From the NCBI GenBank assembly GCA_937948815.1, contig CALFAM010000294.1:1-33515 (forward strand): a stretch of 33,515 bases of DNA. The letters are read 5' to 3'. The DNA is from an uncultured bacterium (GTDB taxonomy: Bacteria > Acidobacteriota > Thermoanaerobaculia > Multivoradales > J023). The notes below the pieces were generated by a model. That model ran no database searches. It saw nothing but the letters and a program-made list of their open reading frames with translations, and had not been told where the DNA came from. The translations under genes and the position numbers were made by a program. Below are positions 6,997 to 15,124 of the stretch, in pieces (positions within the stretch are counted from its first letter, which is position 1; each line of letters opens with the position of its first letter).

Positions 6997-8463
6997 ATGT
7001 CCAGAAACGTCGTCACACTCTCATCGATGATCGCGGCATGCTGCTTCCTTGCGATCTCCCCGAAACCTTCGCGGGCAAGCGAGTTCGAGCGTCTCACGGG
7101 AGAGCTCAGCATTCTCTGGGGCGATTCCGCACCCTTCGCCGAGCCAGCGGCGCCGATCCGGTACCTCCTGGCCACCGAAAACGGCGCCATCATCGAGCTG
7201 GCCGTCAGCGAGGCCATGCGATCCGCGCATGGTGGATTCGTCAGCTGGAATGGTGCACGCGTCGAAGCATTCCTTCAGTCCCGAGAAGCATCGGCTAGCC
7301 TCGAGTCATCCCGCCGTGTCGCAGCCTTGCGGCTACTGGCCCAGCGCGACCCCGGTGCGGGTACGGTGAGCGGCTCCCAGCCATGGGTATCCATCTTGTG
7401 CAAGTTCTCCGACAAGAATGCTGAGCCGCAAGACCTCGCCTTTTTCCAGAACATGTACGGCGACACGGCGGGCGGGCTCGATCACTTTTGGCAAGAGGTC
7501 TCGTACGACGCGATCAATGTGGCGGGGAGCACGGCGATCGATTGGGTCGATCTGCCGCAGCCGCAGACCTTCTACGCGCCGACCCCAGGCTCGAACTTCA
7601 ATGCCAACCTGACGGCGCTGTTCAATGACTGTACGGCCGCTGCCGACCCATTCATCGACTACAGCAACAGCGGCAGCCCCTTCGTCGGCATCAACATGAT
7701 GTTCAACGACATCCTCGACTGCTGCGCGTGGGGTGGAAGCCGCTTTGCCACCCTCGATGGCGTCTCACAAACGTGGCGCGTCACCTGGGAGCCACCGTGG
7801 GCCTATGCCAATGTCGGCGTGATCGCGCACGAGATGGGGCATGGCTTCGGCCTCCCGCACGCGACGAACTGGGACGACGACGACTTTCCATACGATAGCC
7901 CCTGGGATGTGATGAGCGACGCGACTGGCTACGGTGTGGGTGACCCCGTCTACGGCCAGCGCGGCAAGCACGTCAATGCATTCCACAAGGACTCACTGGG
8001 CTGGATTCCGGCGGGCCAACGTTTCGAGGTTCCCGGCCCGGGTTCCTACACGCTCACCCTGGACGGAATGGCTGTCGCGTCCACGGGCGGCCACCGTATG
8101 GCAGTGATCCCGCTTCCAGACGGCGCCTTCTACACGGTCGAGGCGAGGGTGAGGAGCGGCAGCTACGAAGCCAACCTACCGGGTGATGCCGTGCTCATTC
8201 ACCAGATCGTTCCGGGCCGCGACGAGCCATCCTGGGGCTACGACGAGCAGCAGCCACCGGCTGACTACAGCGATAACCCTGGGACCATGTGGACGGTCGG
8301 CGAGACCTTCGTCGATGCGGCCAACCAGATCTCGATCAGCGTGACCATGGCGACCGCCACCGGCTTCGAAGTCGAGATCGTCTCCGGCCCTTCGGTGACC
8401 GTCTTCTCAGATGGCTTCGAGAGCGGCGACGCGTCCGCCTGGTCGGCGACGGTCGGCAACTGA
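6997..8463 (+). CDS. Secreted metzincin-type zinc metalloprotease with C-terminal DGFESGD tail
   Basis: 488-residue exported zinc endopeptidase. Signal peptide ~1-27 (AACCFLAI core, SRA before SEF). The zinc site is HEMGHGFGLPH: His278, Glu279, His282 and the third ligand His288, the extended HExxHxxGxxH metzincin form. It is followed by SPWDVMS with Met306 as the Met-turn. The overall look is that of M6/M11-like peptidases. The last 20 residues carry VFSDGFESGD-x3-W, a tail found on many exported proteins of some Gram-negative lineages; its role is not known to me. GGAGG at 6983-6987 sits 9 bases before ATG 6997 and decides the start; the longer frame from 6649 overlaps the divergent gene. 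Confidence 0.88.
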   Translation: MSRNVVTLSSMIAACCFLAISPKPSRASEFERLTGELSILWGDSAPFAEPAAPIRYLLATENGAIIELAVSEAMRSAHGGFVSWNGARVEAFLQSREASASLESSRRVAALRLLAQRDPGAGTVSGSQPWVSILCKFSDKNAEPQDLAFFQNMYGDTAGGLDHFWQEVSYDAINVAGSTAIDWVDLPQPQTFYAPTPGSNFNANLTALFNDCTAAADPFIDYSNSGSPFVGINMMFNDILDCCAWGGSRFATLDGVSQTWRVTWEPPWAYANVGVIAHEMGHGFGLPHATNWDDDDFPYDSPWDVMSDATGYGVGDPVYGQRGKHVNAFHKDSLGWIPAGQRFEVPGPGSYTLTLDGMAVASTGGHRMAVIPLPDGAFYTVEARVRSGSYEANLPGDAVLIHQIVPGRDEPSWGYDEQQPPADYSDNPGTMWTVGETFVDAANQISISVTMATATGFEVEIVSGPSVTVFSDGFESGDASAWSATVGN

Positions 8464-8470
8464 GCTGCGT

Positions 8471-8494
8471 GCCGCGGCTGGAGAGGGCCGCGGC
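8471..8494. terminator. GC-rich hairpin between convergent genes
   Basis: Two GCCGCGGC copies (8471-8478, 8487-8494), each self-complementary, can form an 8-bp stem with an 8-nt loop. The site is between the metalloprotease stop and the PAS-protein stop, so it may end both transcripts. There is no U tract. Confidence 0.4.
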
Positions 8495-8500
8495 TGCCCG

Positions 8501-9052
8501 CTAGAGCTGCTCTGTTCGACGACGAATGGCAAGGGCTCGCGACGCGTCGATCGTCTCATAAACGCCCAAGAGGCCCACCGCACTGCCATCGCTGGCGAGA
8601 ATCGGCGCCTTACCGGTATGGAGCCAGAAGACGCCGTCTTCACGCTCTTGACGTTCGAGAATGTCGAGCTTCGGCTTGCCACTCGCCATGACCTCGCGGT
8701 CGTCGCTCTGGTACTTGGCTGCCTGGCGTGTCCACGGAATCTGGTCGTCGAAGTCGGTTCGGCCGAGCATCTCCTCTGCGCTGGGGAAGCCCGCATCGCG
8801 CGCAAAAGGTGCGTTGGCACCCGCGTAGACGAGATCCGGCGCATGCTTCCAGAAGACGCGAATCTCCCGCGGCGGCTGTGCGGCATCACGCAGGTAGCCA
8901 GCCAGCTCGGCTCGAAGCGCGGCTTCGCTCGCTTGCGGCCAGCCCTCGGCACTCCCAACCAAGCCTCGATGTACGTCCGCCCAGGATGTCGTCATCACCT
9001 CTCGATAGGCGCGGAGTACGTCTCGCACGCCCGAAACTGAACCACTCACCAT
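8501..9052 (-). CDS. PAS-domain protein
   Basis: 183-residue soluble protein without signal or membrane segment. An N-terminal helical part (1-55) precedes one PAS-like domain (~56-172). That domain has the usual start (ReIRVFWKHAPDLVYAGANAPFARDAGF), an FG-like middle (MLGRTDFD...W) and a C-terminal strand pair with GVFWLHTGKAPILASDGSAVGLLGVYETI. No kinase, GGDEF, HTH or other output domain is fused, so it may sense a ligand and act on a partner, or be an adaptor. The ATG at 9052 is preceded by GAGGAT on the minus strand. It lies 76 bp downstream of the Rieske oxygenase gene on the same strand and could be co-transcribed with it. Confidence 0.8.
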   Translation of the reverse strand: MVSGSVSGVRDVLRAYREVMTTSWADVHRGLVGSAEGWPQASEAALRAELAGYLRDAAQPPREIRVFWKHAPDLVYAGANAPFARDAGFPSAEEMLGRTDFDDQIPWTRQAAKYQSDDREVMASGKPKLDILERQEREDGVFWLHTGKAPILASDGSAVGLLGVYETIDASRALAIRRRTEQL

Positions 9053-9128
9053 GCCACCATCCTCATACGTCCATTGCCGAGGGCGGCCTCCGGTTTGCCG
9101 ACCTGAGCGCTTGCTAGGAGTTGGTAGG

Positions 9129-10256
9129 TTATCGAAAAGCAGGACCCACTTTGTCGAGCAGCCATTGATCGAATGCCCACAAGAGATCTTCACGATTGGA
9201 GTAGGGCCCCGGCTGGTAGGCCGAGGACGATACCCCCCTCTGCGCTCGCTCGCACAAGGACCAATCCTGGCGGTTGGTGAGATCCCAGAACGCGACCGCG
9301 GGTGAAGGATCAAACCCTGGCGTGTCGCGCGTCTCGGGATGGACGTACCAGGTGCAGTCGACGTCGGTCTGCCCAGGCGAGCGCGGCTGGAGTCGGAACG
9401 TCAGCATGTAGTCGGGATGCAGATTGAGCAGCAGATTGGGCAGCACGGCATAGTAGGCAACGATGCGACGCTGCGCGGAGGAGAGACCGGGCAAGGAGGC
9501 TGCCAAGGGAGCGCCCGTGGTGGTCAGCGATTGGCTCTCCGGCCGGAGGTCCATCCGCCCGCCCAGGTAGGTTTCGTGTGGTGGATCGTTCTCGCCGCTA
9601 AGGTAGTGCGATAGCGCCTGGAGCTGCGGGTGGGCAACCGGACAGTGAAGACACTCGGAGTAGTTCTGGATCAGCATCTTCCAGTTCGCGGCGACCGAAT
9701 AGGCCTCGCGATGAACGGGGACGAGCTCACCCATCCCCCAGGCACCGAGTTTGGCGGGGAGATCATCGAGCACAGGCAGGAGAGGCTTGGGACTCGTTCC
9801 CAGGTGCATGAAAACATGCCCATCCCAGGAGTCGGTGGCCACCGAATGCAAACCATGTGCGGTGCGCTCGAAGCCCTCGGTCTTGTCCATACCGGGCGCT
9901 GCTCTGAGGCGTCCATCGAGACCGTAGGTCCAGGCGTGGTAGGGGCACTGCACCGAGGCAGTCGTCAACGTGCCGCGAAGGCCGTCGATCAAACGGGTTC
10001 CACGGTGACGACAGAGGTTGTGAAATACACGAACGACTCCATCCTCTCCGCGGACAGCGAACAGATCGTCACCGTCGACCACGAAGCAGACATAGTCTCC
10101 ACGATTCGGAAGCTCGGAATCGTGAACGACGAATTGCCATCTGTTGCGGAACAAGCACACTTGTTCCTGGGTGAAGATGTCCGTGTCGATGTACCAGCGC
10201 GCATCGAGCATGCGGGCTGTATGCGGCATAATTGGACGAGTATTGTTGTCGTGCAT
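9129..10256 (-). CDS. Rieske non-heme iron oxygenase, alpha subunit, carnitine/betaine-monooxygenase-like
   Basis: 375-residue terminal oxygenase, cytosolic. The N-terminal Rieske [2Fe-2S] domain uses Cys82-x-His84 and Cys104-x2-His107. The C-terminal catalytic domain has NYSECLHCPVAHP with mononuclear iron ligands His204 and His209, and probable third ligand Asp331 in NRQDWSLCERAQ. Glu201 takes the place of the bridging Asp of naphthalene-type dioxygenases; a Glu there is a known trait of carnitine monooxygenase CntA and related quaternary-amine oxygenases. A substrate of that class is therefore my best guess, not shown. No reductase or ferredoxin gene is adjacent. ATG 10256 has GAGG seven bases upstream; it starts just after the terminator of the preceding operon. 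Confidence 0.88.
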   Translation of the reverse strand: MHDNNTRPIMPHTARMLDARWYIDTDIFTQEQVCLFRNRWQFVVHDSELPNRGDYVCFVVDGDDLFAVRGEDGVVRVFHNLCRHRGTRLIDGLRGTLTTASVQCPYHAWTYGLDGRLRAAPGMDKTEGFERTAHGLHSVATDSWDGHVFMHLGTSPKPLLPVLDDLPAKLGAWGMGELVPVHREAYSVAANWKMLIQNYSECLHCPVAHPQLQALSHYLSGENDPPHETYLGGRMDLRPESQSLTTTGAPLAASLPGLSSAQRRIVAYYAVLPNLLLNLHPDYMLTFRLQPRSPGQTDVDCTWYVHPETRDTPGFDPSPAVAFWDLTNRQDWSLCERAQRGVSSSAYQPGPYSNREDLLWAFDQWLLDKVGPAFR

Positions 10257-10311
10257 AACGGTACCTCGCGCCCCTCTGCAAGGTACCGCGCACCAGCCTC
10301 TTGCGTCAAAC

Positions 10312-10344
10312 AAAACGCGGCGCCACAGTGTGGCGCCGCGTTTT
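10312..10344. terminator. Strong rho-independent terminator closing the molybdoenzyme/porin operon
   Basis: AAAACGCGGCGCCACA (10312-10327) and its exact complement ending in GCGTTTT (10329-10344) form an almost uninterrupted stem flanked by A and T runs, so it works on either strand. It lies 20 bp beyond the porin stop on the minus strand and separates that operon from the Rieske oxygenase gene. Confidence 0.9.
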
Positions 10345-10363
10345 CGAGCCAACGAATCGGGTG

Positions 10364-11584
10364 CTAGAAGTCGACCTGCAATCGGATCGCTGCAAAGTCC
10401 GCTGATCCAACGCCTTCCCTCTCCGCATCGACATAGTTGAAGGTGACACGGGTCACGGGATTGAGGAGCCAGCTCACCGCGAGACTCAGGTCTTCGAGCT
10501 CACCCCCGTTGATCCCACCATCATTGAGGTCGAGGGTCGAGTACCGAAGTGCAATCTCCCAGGCCCCTTTGCCACCGTCTTTGCCAACACTGTTCTTGGG
10601 TGACAGGCGCTTGAACCCGCCCTTCTTGGTGTCGTAGTTGCGATGCTCCCCGGTGATGTAGTAGCCCGCCTGAATATACCAGCCGTCGAAACTGGGATCG
10701 CCAGCCACCGACGAGTCGGCGTCAGCGAGCATGTATTCGCTCTGCGCGTGGAAGGAGCCGACATTGACTGCAACCTCCAGCGCCGCCAAGCTCACCGAAT
10801 CAGCGGCAAAATTCCGCGTATCGACAAAGCGCGGTGTTTGGCGCGCTTCAGGACGCTGACGAAAGCGGAAGGGGTCGTCGCCCAGATCTTTGGAGGAGAG
10901 AGACAAACCAAGGTGGAGAAGTTTCCGTCCCTTATCTTCCCAAATGGGCAGGCCAGTGACCCGTCCCGTCAAGTTGAGCTTGCCGCTTCCGCTGCTCATA
11001 CCGAAGCCATCTGCCTCGCGAAACGCACCCGCTGCCCACGTGAACCGCTCACCCACGTGATCATGGAACATGATGCCGACGTTGCGCGCGGGCACGAATA
11101 CGTTCGGAAGGGCGCGTTCGAGGAATGTAATGTACTTGGAGCTGGTCAACTGCTCGAGGCTGAAGGGCTCAAAGAAGTGTCCGATGCGAACGTTGCCGAC
11201 CGGCGTGTCTCGAAATCCAATGTAGACATCGTTGAAGTCGGCATCGCCGCCCGCGAAGTCGTATTGAGCCTTGAACTCGACATTGCCATAGATCGTTCCA
11301 GAGACGAAAATCCGTGCACGCCGGAACTCAGTGCCTTCCCCCACCGGACCAACCAGCGCTTCGATTGCATCGTCCGCGCTTCCGGCTGTGAAGTCCATCT
11401 GGATGCGACCACCAAACTTGAGCTTGAAGGCACCATCGTCGGAATTGAGAAGAAACCCCTTGCTCCACTTGGCCGTCCAGTCCTCGGCATTCGCTGGGGC
11501 AATCGCGAGTACCAGTAGCAGTCCAAATATTAAGATTAGGTTAAGAAGGGAGTCCATGCGTGTCGTGAAACGAAAACCGTTCAT
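10364..11584 (-). CDS. OprO/OprP-type (phosphate-selective family) porin
   Basis: 406-residue outer-membrane beta-barrel. Residues 1-33 form a Sec signal with a long hydrophobic core and PANA before EDW. The mature part begins with an alternating strand (FKLKFGGRIQMDF) and FRRARIFVSGTIYGNVEFKAQYDFAGG...NDVYIGF, the typical opening of the porin O/P family. It ends in a strand with terminal Phe (IRLQVDF), the OMP assembly signal. Family members are mostly anion-selective channels for phosphate, polyphosphate or related oxyanions. It is the last gene of the minus-strand molybdoenzyme cluster, 96 bp after the TorD-like gene. GGAG six bases before ATG 11584 supports this start over Met10. Confidence 0.88.
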   Translation of the reverse strand: MNGFRFTTRMDSLLNLILIFGLLLVLAIAPANAEDWTAKWSKGFLLNSDDGAFKLKFGGRIQMDFTAGSADDAIEALVGPVGEGTEFRRARIFVSGTIYGNVEFKAQYDFAGGDADFNDVYIGFRDTPVGNVRIGHFFEPFSLEQLTSSKYITFLERALPNVFVPARNVGIMFHDHVGERFTWAAGAFREADGFGMSSGSGKLNLTGRVTGLPIWEDKGRKLLHLGLSLSSKDLGDDPFRFRQRPEARQTPRFVDTRNFAADSVSLAALEVAVNVGSFHAQSEYMLADADSSVAGDPSFDGWYIQAGYYITGEHRNYDTKKGGFKRLSPKNSVGKDGGKGAWEIALRYSTLDLNDGGINGGELEDLSLAVSWLLNPVTRVTFNYVDAEREGVGSADFAAIRLQVDF

Positions 11585-11613
11585 TCCTCTCTCCGTGGAA
11601 TCTAGTCAGATGG

Positions 11614-11673
11614 CTCGACAGCGTCTCGAAGCTGTCGAGATGGTGCCCCACGCCTTCCCCCGGACGGCGTGGG
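11614..11673. other. Two intercistronic hairpins between torD-like and porin genes
   Basis: CTCGACAGC (11614-11622) pairs perfectly with GCTGTCGAG (11631-11639), and CCCACGCC (11647-11654) with GGCGTGGG (11666-11673). Neither has a U tract, so they look more like RNA processing or stability elements, or a partial attenuator, that could set porin expression apart from the enzyme genes. Confidence 0.5.
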
Positions 11674-11680
11674 CATTGGG

Positions 11681-12319
11681 CTACGAACGTGCGATGCCGC
11701 GGATCACGCCACCCAGGGCGCGATAGAGCGGATTGACGGTCAATGCCTCGAGCTTGGCGAGGAACGAATCGAGCCACGTGCCGAGCAGTTCCGCACGCAT
11801 CACGCGAGCCGGCTGCCCCTCGGCATCAGCCACCTGCCAAGCCTCCGCCAAGACGATCATCAGAACGCCGAGATGGTCTGGGGGAAGGTTGTCTGGCGTC
11901 GGTCCCTCGAGGCCGAGGGCTTCGGCCGCGGCCTCGCACTGGGCCACCACTGCATGCCCTTGGTCCGTGCCGTCCGCCAGCCAGGCGCTGACGAATGGTG
12001 GCGCGCCGCCCGGCAACAGGAACAGACGACAGTACTCCGCGGCCGCCGTCTCGATGGTCTGCTCGCTCCATGGCGCTTCCAGGTAGGCGGCGCAACCGGG
12101 TGCCAGCTTGTCGAGCACCTGGTGCGCGCCTTCCTCCAACAGGGCAGCGCGCGCCGGTTCGTCCATCTCGCGCAGGAGAAGCCGCGCCGCGAGCAGGCAG
12201 AGAGCAGCCTGGGCACGGTGGTCGAGATCGACCGTCGTGCCGTCTGCTGACGCTGCACCCTCTTGCGGATCGACGCTGGCAGCGGGCGTGGCGATGTCTA
12301 GACCTTCCGCACGCGACAT
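11681..12319 (-). CDS. TorD/DmsD-like molybdoenzyme maturation chaperone
   Basis: 212-residue all-helical cytosolic chaperone, expected to bind the Tat signal or apo form of the catalytic subunit and aid Mo-bisPGD insertion before export. Typical marks are RAQAALCLLAARLLLREMDEPARAALLEEGAHQVLDKL at the start, the EYCRLFLLPGGAPPFVSAWL segment matching the TorD family YxRLFxGPg...P motif, and PDHLGVLMIVLAEAWQ later. The ATG at 12319 overlaps the last 22 bases of the molybdoenzyme gene, without an obvious Shine-Dalgarno site, pointing to translational coupling. Pairing with a Tat-exported molybdoenzyme strongly supports the call. Confidence 0.85.
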   Translation of the reverse strand: MSRAEGLDIATPAASVDPQEGAASADGTTVDLDHRAQAALCLLAARLLLREMDEPARAALLEEGAHQVLDKLAPGCAAYLEAPWSEQTIETAAAEYCRLFLLPGGAPPFVSAWLADGTDQGHAVVAQCEAAAEALGLEGPTPDNLPPDHLGVLMIVLAEAWQVADAEGQPARVMRAELLGTWLDSFLAKLEALTVNPLYRALGGVIRGIARS

Positions 12320-14982
12320 ACGTTGTCGTACCAGTTCTGGCCGCCGACCAGCGGTGCCGGGTTGATGGGCAATGCGTCGTTGATGTGGACGCCGCCACCC
12401 GAGCCCCCACGCTCCTTGGACCACCAGATGCGGTTCGGAATATCGGCATCTTCGAGCCCGGCAGCCTGGGCGTCTGTGCCTGGGAAGTCGGCATCCGCCT
12501 TGTCGGTCGACGACCGACCGACCGCGCCGTGCTCCCAGTGCCCCACATGATGCGAAGACGTGACCACCCGCCGATGGATTCCGCGCAGGAACCGTACCCG
12601 ATTACGGAACGAACCGACCGGCTCGGTCTCGCCAGCCCGGTAGGTGCGGCCCTTGGGTCGGAACGTCGTCACTTCCACTTCGTCGCCGTCCTCGATCCCG
12701 AGCTGGCTACCGGTATCCGGGTGCATGAACAGCGGGTTGGTGTGCACGATCTCAGCCTGGTACTTGAGGTGGCCGCTGCGCCCCTGGGTATGAACGTTCC
12801 ACTTGAAGGTGGTCAGGATGAACTGATCGTCGGTCAGCTCGTCGAACCCTGGAATGCCGTGGAAAATCGGCAAGGGGTCGGCGAGCGGATCGTCTTCCGG
12901 GATGCCGACCGCCCGCGCGGCCCGCTGCAGAATGTCATCGTACACCTGGACCTTGCGGGTCGGCGTGTCGAACCCACGGACGGCCTTACCATCCTGCATG
13001 ATGCCGATCGCCTTCTTTCTCGACGAATCCGCATAGATGATGCCCGTCTCGCGGTCGGTGACGGAGTTCGCCAATTCTGATTCCGGAACCGGTCGTTCGT
13101 AGAGCTCGTAGTCGAGCGGACGGTCCGGATCCGTCCACACGCCGCGACGCTTGAGCTCCTCCCACGACATCGGTACGTCTTTGTACCACTCGCGGTAGAA
13201 GTCTTCGACGTCTTCGAAGTCGAAGTACTGCTCCATGCCACCACCGATCCGGCGCGCCAGGTCGCGCAGAATGATCTGCAGCGGCCGTGCCTCGCCGGGC
13301 GGATCCACCAGTGGCTGGCGAATCGCCGTATACGGCCGCAGGTTGTAGGCGTTCTGCGAATGCGCGTCCCAGCGCTCGAGGCTGGTGGCCTCCGGCAGGA
13401 TCATGTCGGCCAGCGCCGTCTGCTCGCCGTAGCCGATATCGATGGCCACGTGGAACGGAATCAGCGACTCGTCCCGGAACACCTCGCGGACCAGCTTGGC
13501 TTCGGGATAGCCGTAGGCTGCACCGTAGGTGTACGACATGTAGACCTCGACGTCAGCACGCCCTTTCTTGATGTAGTCCTGGACGAGCTGTCCGACCCGC
13601 ATGTTGTACCAATGCCAGGACAGTGGATACTCGCTCGGTGTCGCGAGCTCGCCGAAGTACTTTTTCTGCCACTCTTCGGGGAATCCCTTGACGCGCTCTT
13701 GCACCTCGGCAGGAAGCGACTCGAACTTCGGCGTTCCCGGTAGCCAGGGCTCGAGCTTCGGCGGGCGCGGCTGAGGCTGGCTGATCTTCGGCAATCCTTC
13801 TTGGCCGTAGCGGCCGGCCCACATGCGCAGGCTCGAGAGGCAGAACCCACCCGGCTTGCCGACATTGCCGACCAGCGGATCGAGCATGCGAATGATGCGA
13901 TCGGCCTGCACGCCGTTGTAGTGCTTGGCCGAGCCGCGATTCGACATCGTGGTGCAATACGGGGCAGCAGCCGCGAAGCCCTTGGCAATGCGCTCGATCG
14001 CCTCCGCGGGCACCCCGCTCTCGGCCTCGGCCCACTCCGGCGTGTACTGGGCAAAGCGTTCACGAATGGGATCGAGGGGTACGTTCACCCAGCGGTTCCA
14101 GAAGGTCTCGTCCTCCAGGCCATCCCGCAGAATGACATGCGCAATACCGGCTGCCACCGCGCCGTCGGAGCCCGGCATGACCGTGTGGAACTCGTCCGAC
14201 ACCGATGCCGTGGCCGAGGGTCGAACCTCGAAGGTGACCATCTTGGCGCCGTGGTCGACTCGGGCATCCTGGATGCGCTGCATCATGAACAGTCCGCCCT
14301 GATAAGCCTCCATCGGGTTGGCGCCGAAGTTCACGATGTACTTGGTGTTGGCGAAGTCCTGCGTCTCCCACTCGAACTCGCGGCCATAGAAGCTCATCAG
14401 CGGCACACGCCGGTTGGAGCTGCAGATCGAACGCCGGTTGAGACGGTTCGGCGTCCCGAAGGCATTGGTGAACCGTGAGCTGAACCCCTTCGTCTTGTCA
14501 CGCCCGTAGTGGAAAATGAACCGCTCCGGGTGTCCCGACTCGCGGACCTTGCGGAGGCGCGAGGCGATTTCGTCCAAGGCGACGTCCCACGAGATTCGCT
14601 TCCACTGTCCCGAGCCACGTTCACCAACCCGCTGCAACGGGTAGAGCAAACGCTCGGGGTAGTAGGTATAGGCGATCATCCCGTTGGCTTTCGCACAGAT
14701 CTTGCCCCGGGAGTTCGGCTCGAGTGGATTGCCTTCGATCCGGCGCACACGACCGTCCTGGACCCAGCCAATCACGCCACAGGCCGTCGTACAGCCGAAG
14801 CAGACGGTCGGAATGGCCTTGGCTCGGGTGTAGTCGATTCGGCCGGAGCGAAGCTTGAACGTGGCATGGGGCGCGTCGCCACGCATGCGTTCGAAAACGG
14901 GTACCGCCAGGGCGCCGGACGCAAGGCCCACGGTAGCGGCTCCTGCGAGCCGTAGAAAGTCACGTCGATCGAGATCTGCCAT
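12298..14982 (-). CDS. Tat-exported molybdopterin oxidoreductase, catalytic subunit (DMSO reductase family, PsrA/PhsA/SrdA/TtrA-like)
   Basis: 894-residue periplasmic catalytic subunit. Tat signal with RRDFLRL at 6-12 and a hydrophobic stretch to ~30. The [4Fe-4S] FS0 site is Cys61-x2-Cys64-x3-Cys68-x27-Cys96. Mo-bisPGD domains follow; Cys187 in RRSICSSN, just after FGTPN, is the likely Mo ligand, as in polysulfide, thiosulfate and arsenate reductases and unlike Ser in DMSO/TMAO reductases. The C-terminal cap (NPLFMHPDTGSQLGIEDGDEVEVTT) is canonical. With an adjacent four-cluster ferredoxin subunit and NrfD membrane subunit it forms a CISM-type complex. Substrate (polysulfide, thiosulfate, tetrathionate, selenate, arsenate) cannot be decided from sequence. 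GGGAAGAG precedes ATG 14982. Confidence 0.92.
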   Translation of the reverse strand: MADLDRRDFLRLAGAATVGLASGALAVPVFERMRGDAPHATFKLRSGRIDYTRAKAIPTVCFGCTTACGVIGWVQDGRVRRIEGNPLEPNSRGKICAKANGMIAYTYYPERLLYPLQRVGERGSGQWKRISWDVALDEIASRLRKVRESGHPERFIFHYGRDKTKGFSSRFTNAFGTPNRLNRRSICSSNRRVPLMSFYGREFEWETQDFANTKYIVNFGANPMEAYQGGLFMMQRIQDARVDHGAKMVTFEVRPSATASVSDEFHTVMPGSDGAVAAGIAHVILRDGLEDETFWNRWVNVPLDPIRERFAQYTPEWAEAESGVPAEAIERIAKGFAAAAPYCTTMSNRGSAKHYNGVQADRIIRMLDPLVGNVGKPGGFCLSSLRMWAGRYGQEGLPKISQPQPRPPKLEPWLPGTPKFESLPAEVQERVKGFPEEWQKKYFGELATPSEYPLSWHWYNMRVGQLVQDYIKKGRADVEVYMSYTYGAAYGYPEAKLVREVFRDESLIPFHVAIDIGYGEQTALADMILPEATSLERWDAHSQNAYNLRPYTAIRQPLVDPPGEARPLQIILRDLARRIGGGMEQYFDFEDVEDFYREWYKDVPMSWEELKRRGVWTDPDRPLDYELYERPVPESELANSVTDRETGIIYADSSRKKAIGIMQDGKAVRGFDTPTRKVQVYDDILQRAARAVGIPEDDPLADPLPIFHGIPGFDELTDDQFILTTFKWNVHTQGRSGHLKYQAEIVHTNPLFMHPDTGSQLGIEDGDEVEVTTFRPKGRTYRAGETEPVGSFRNRVRFLRGIHRRVVTSSHHVGHWEHGAVGRSSTDKADADFPGTDAQAAGLEDADIPNRIWWSKERGGSGGGVHINDALPINPAPLVGGQNWYDNVCRVRKV

Positions 14983-15124
14983 TTCTTCTCTTCCCTGCTC
15001 GAATGGGTTTCGACAATCGCATTGAAACGGGTTCGGTTTGCCGGCTACCGGTCGTCCCGGTTGGACGGCTCCGGTGAGCCAGACATGGTCGGCCAGCCAA
15101 GGTCGAGAGGATCGCGAGCCGCGC

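Noticed and set aside
6765..7217. N-terminal extension of the SnoaL-like lipoprotein to 7217
   Set aside because: It would overlap the coding start of the divergent metalloprotease; the internal ATG at 6764 has a ribosome site and opens a signal peptide.
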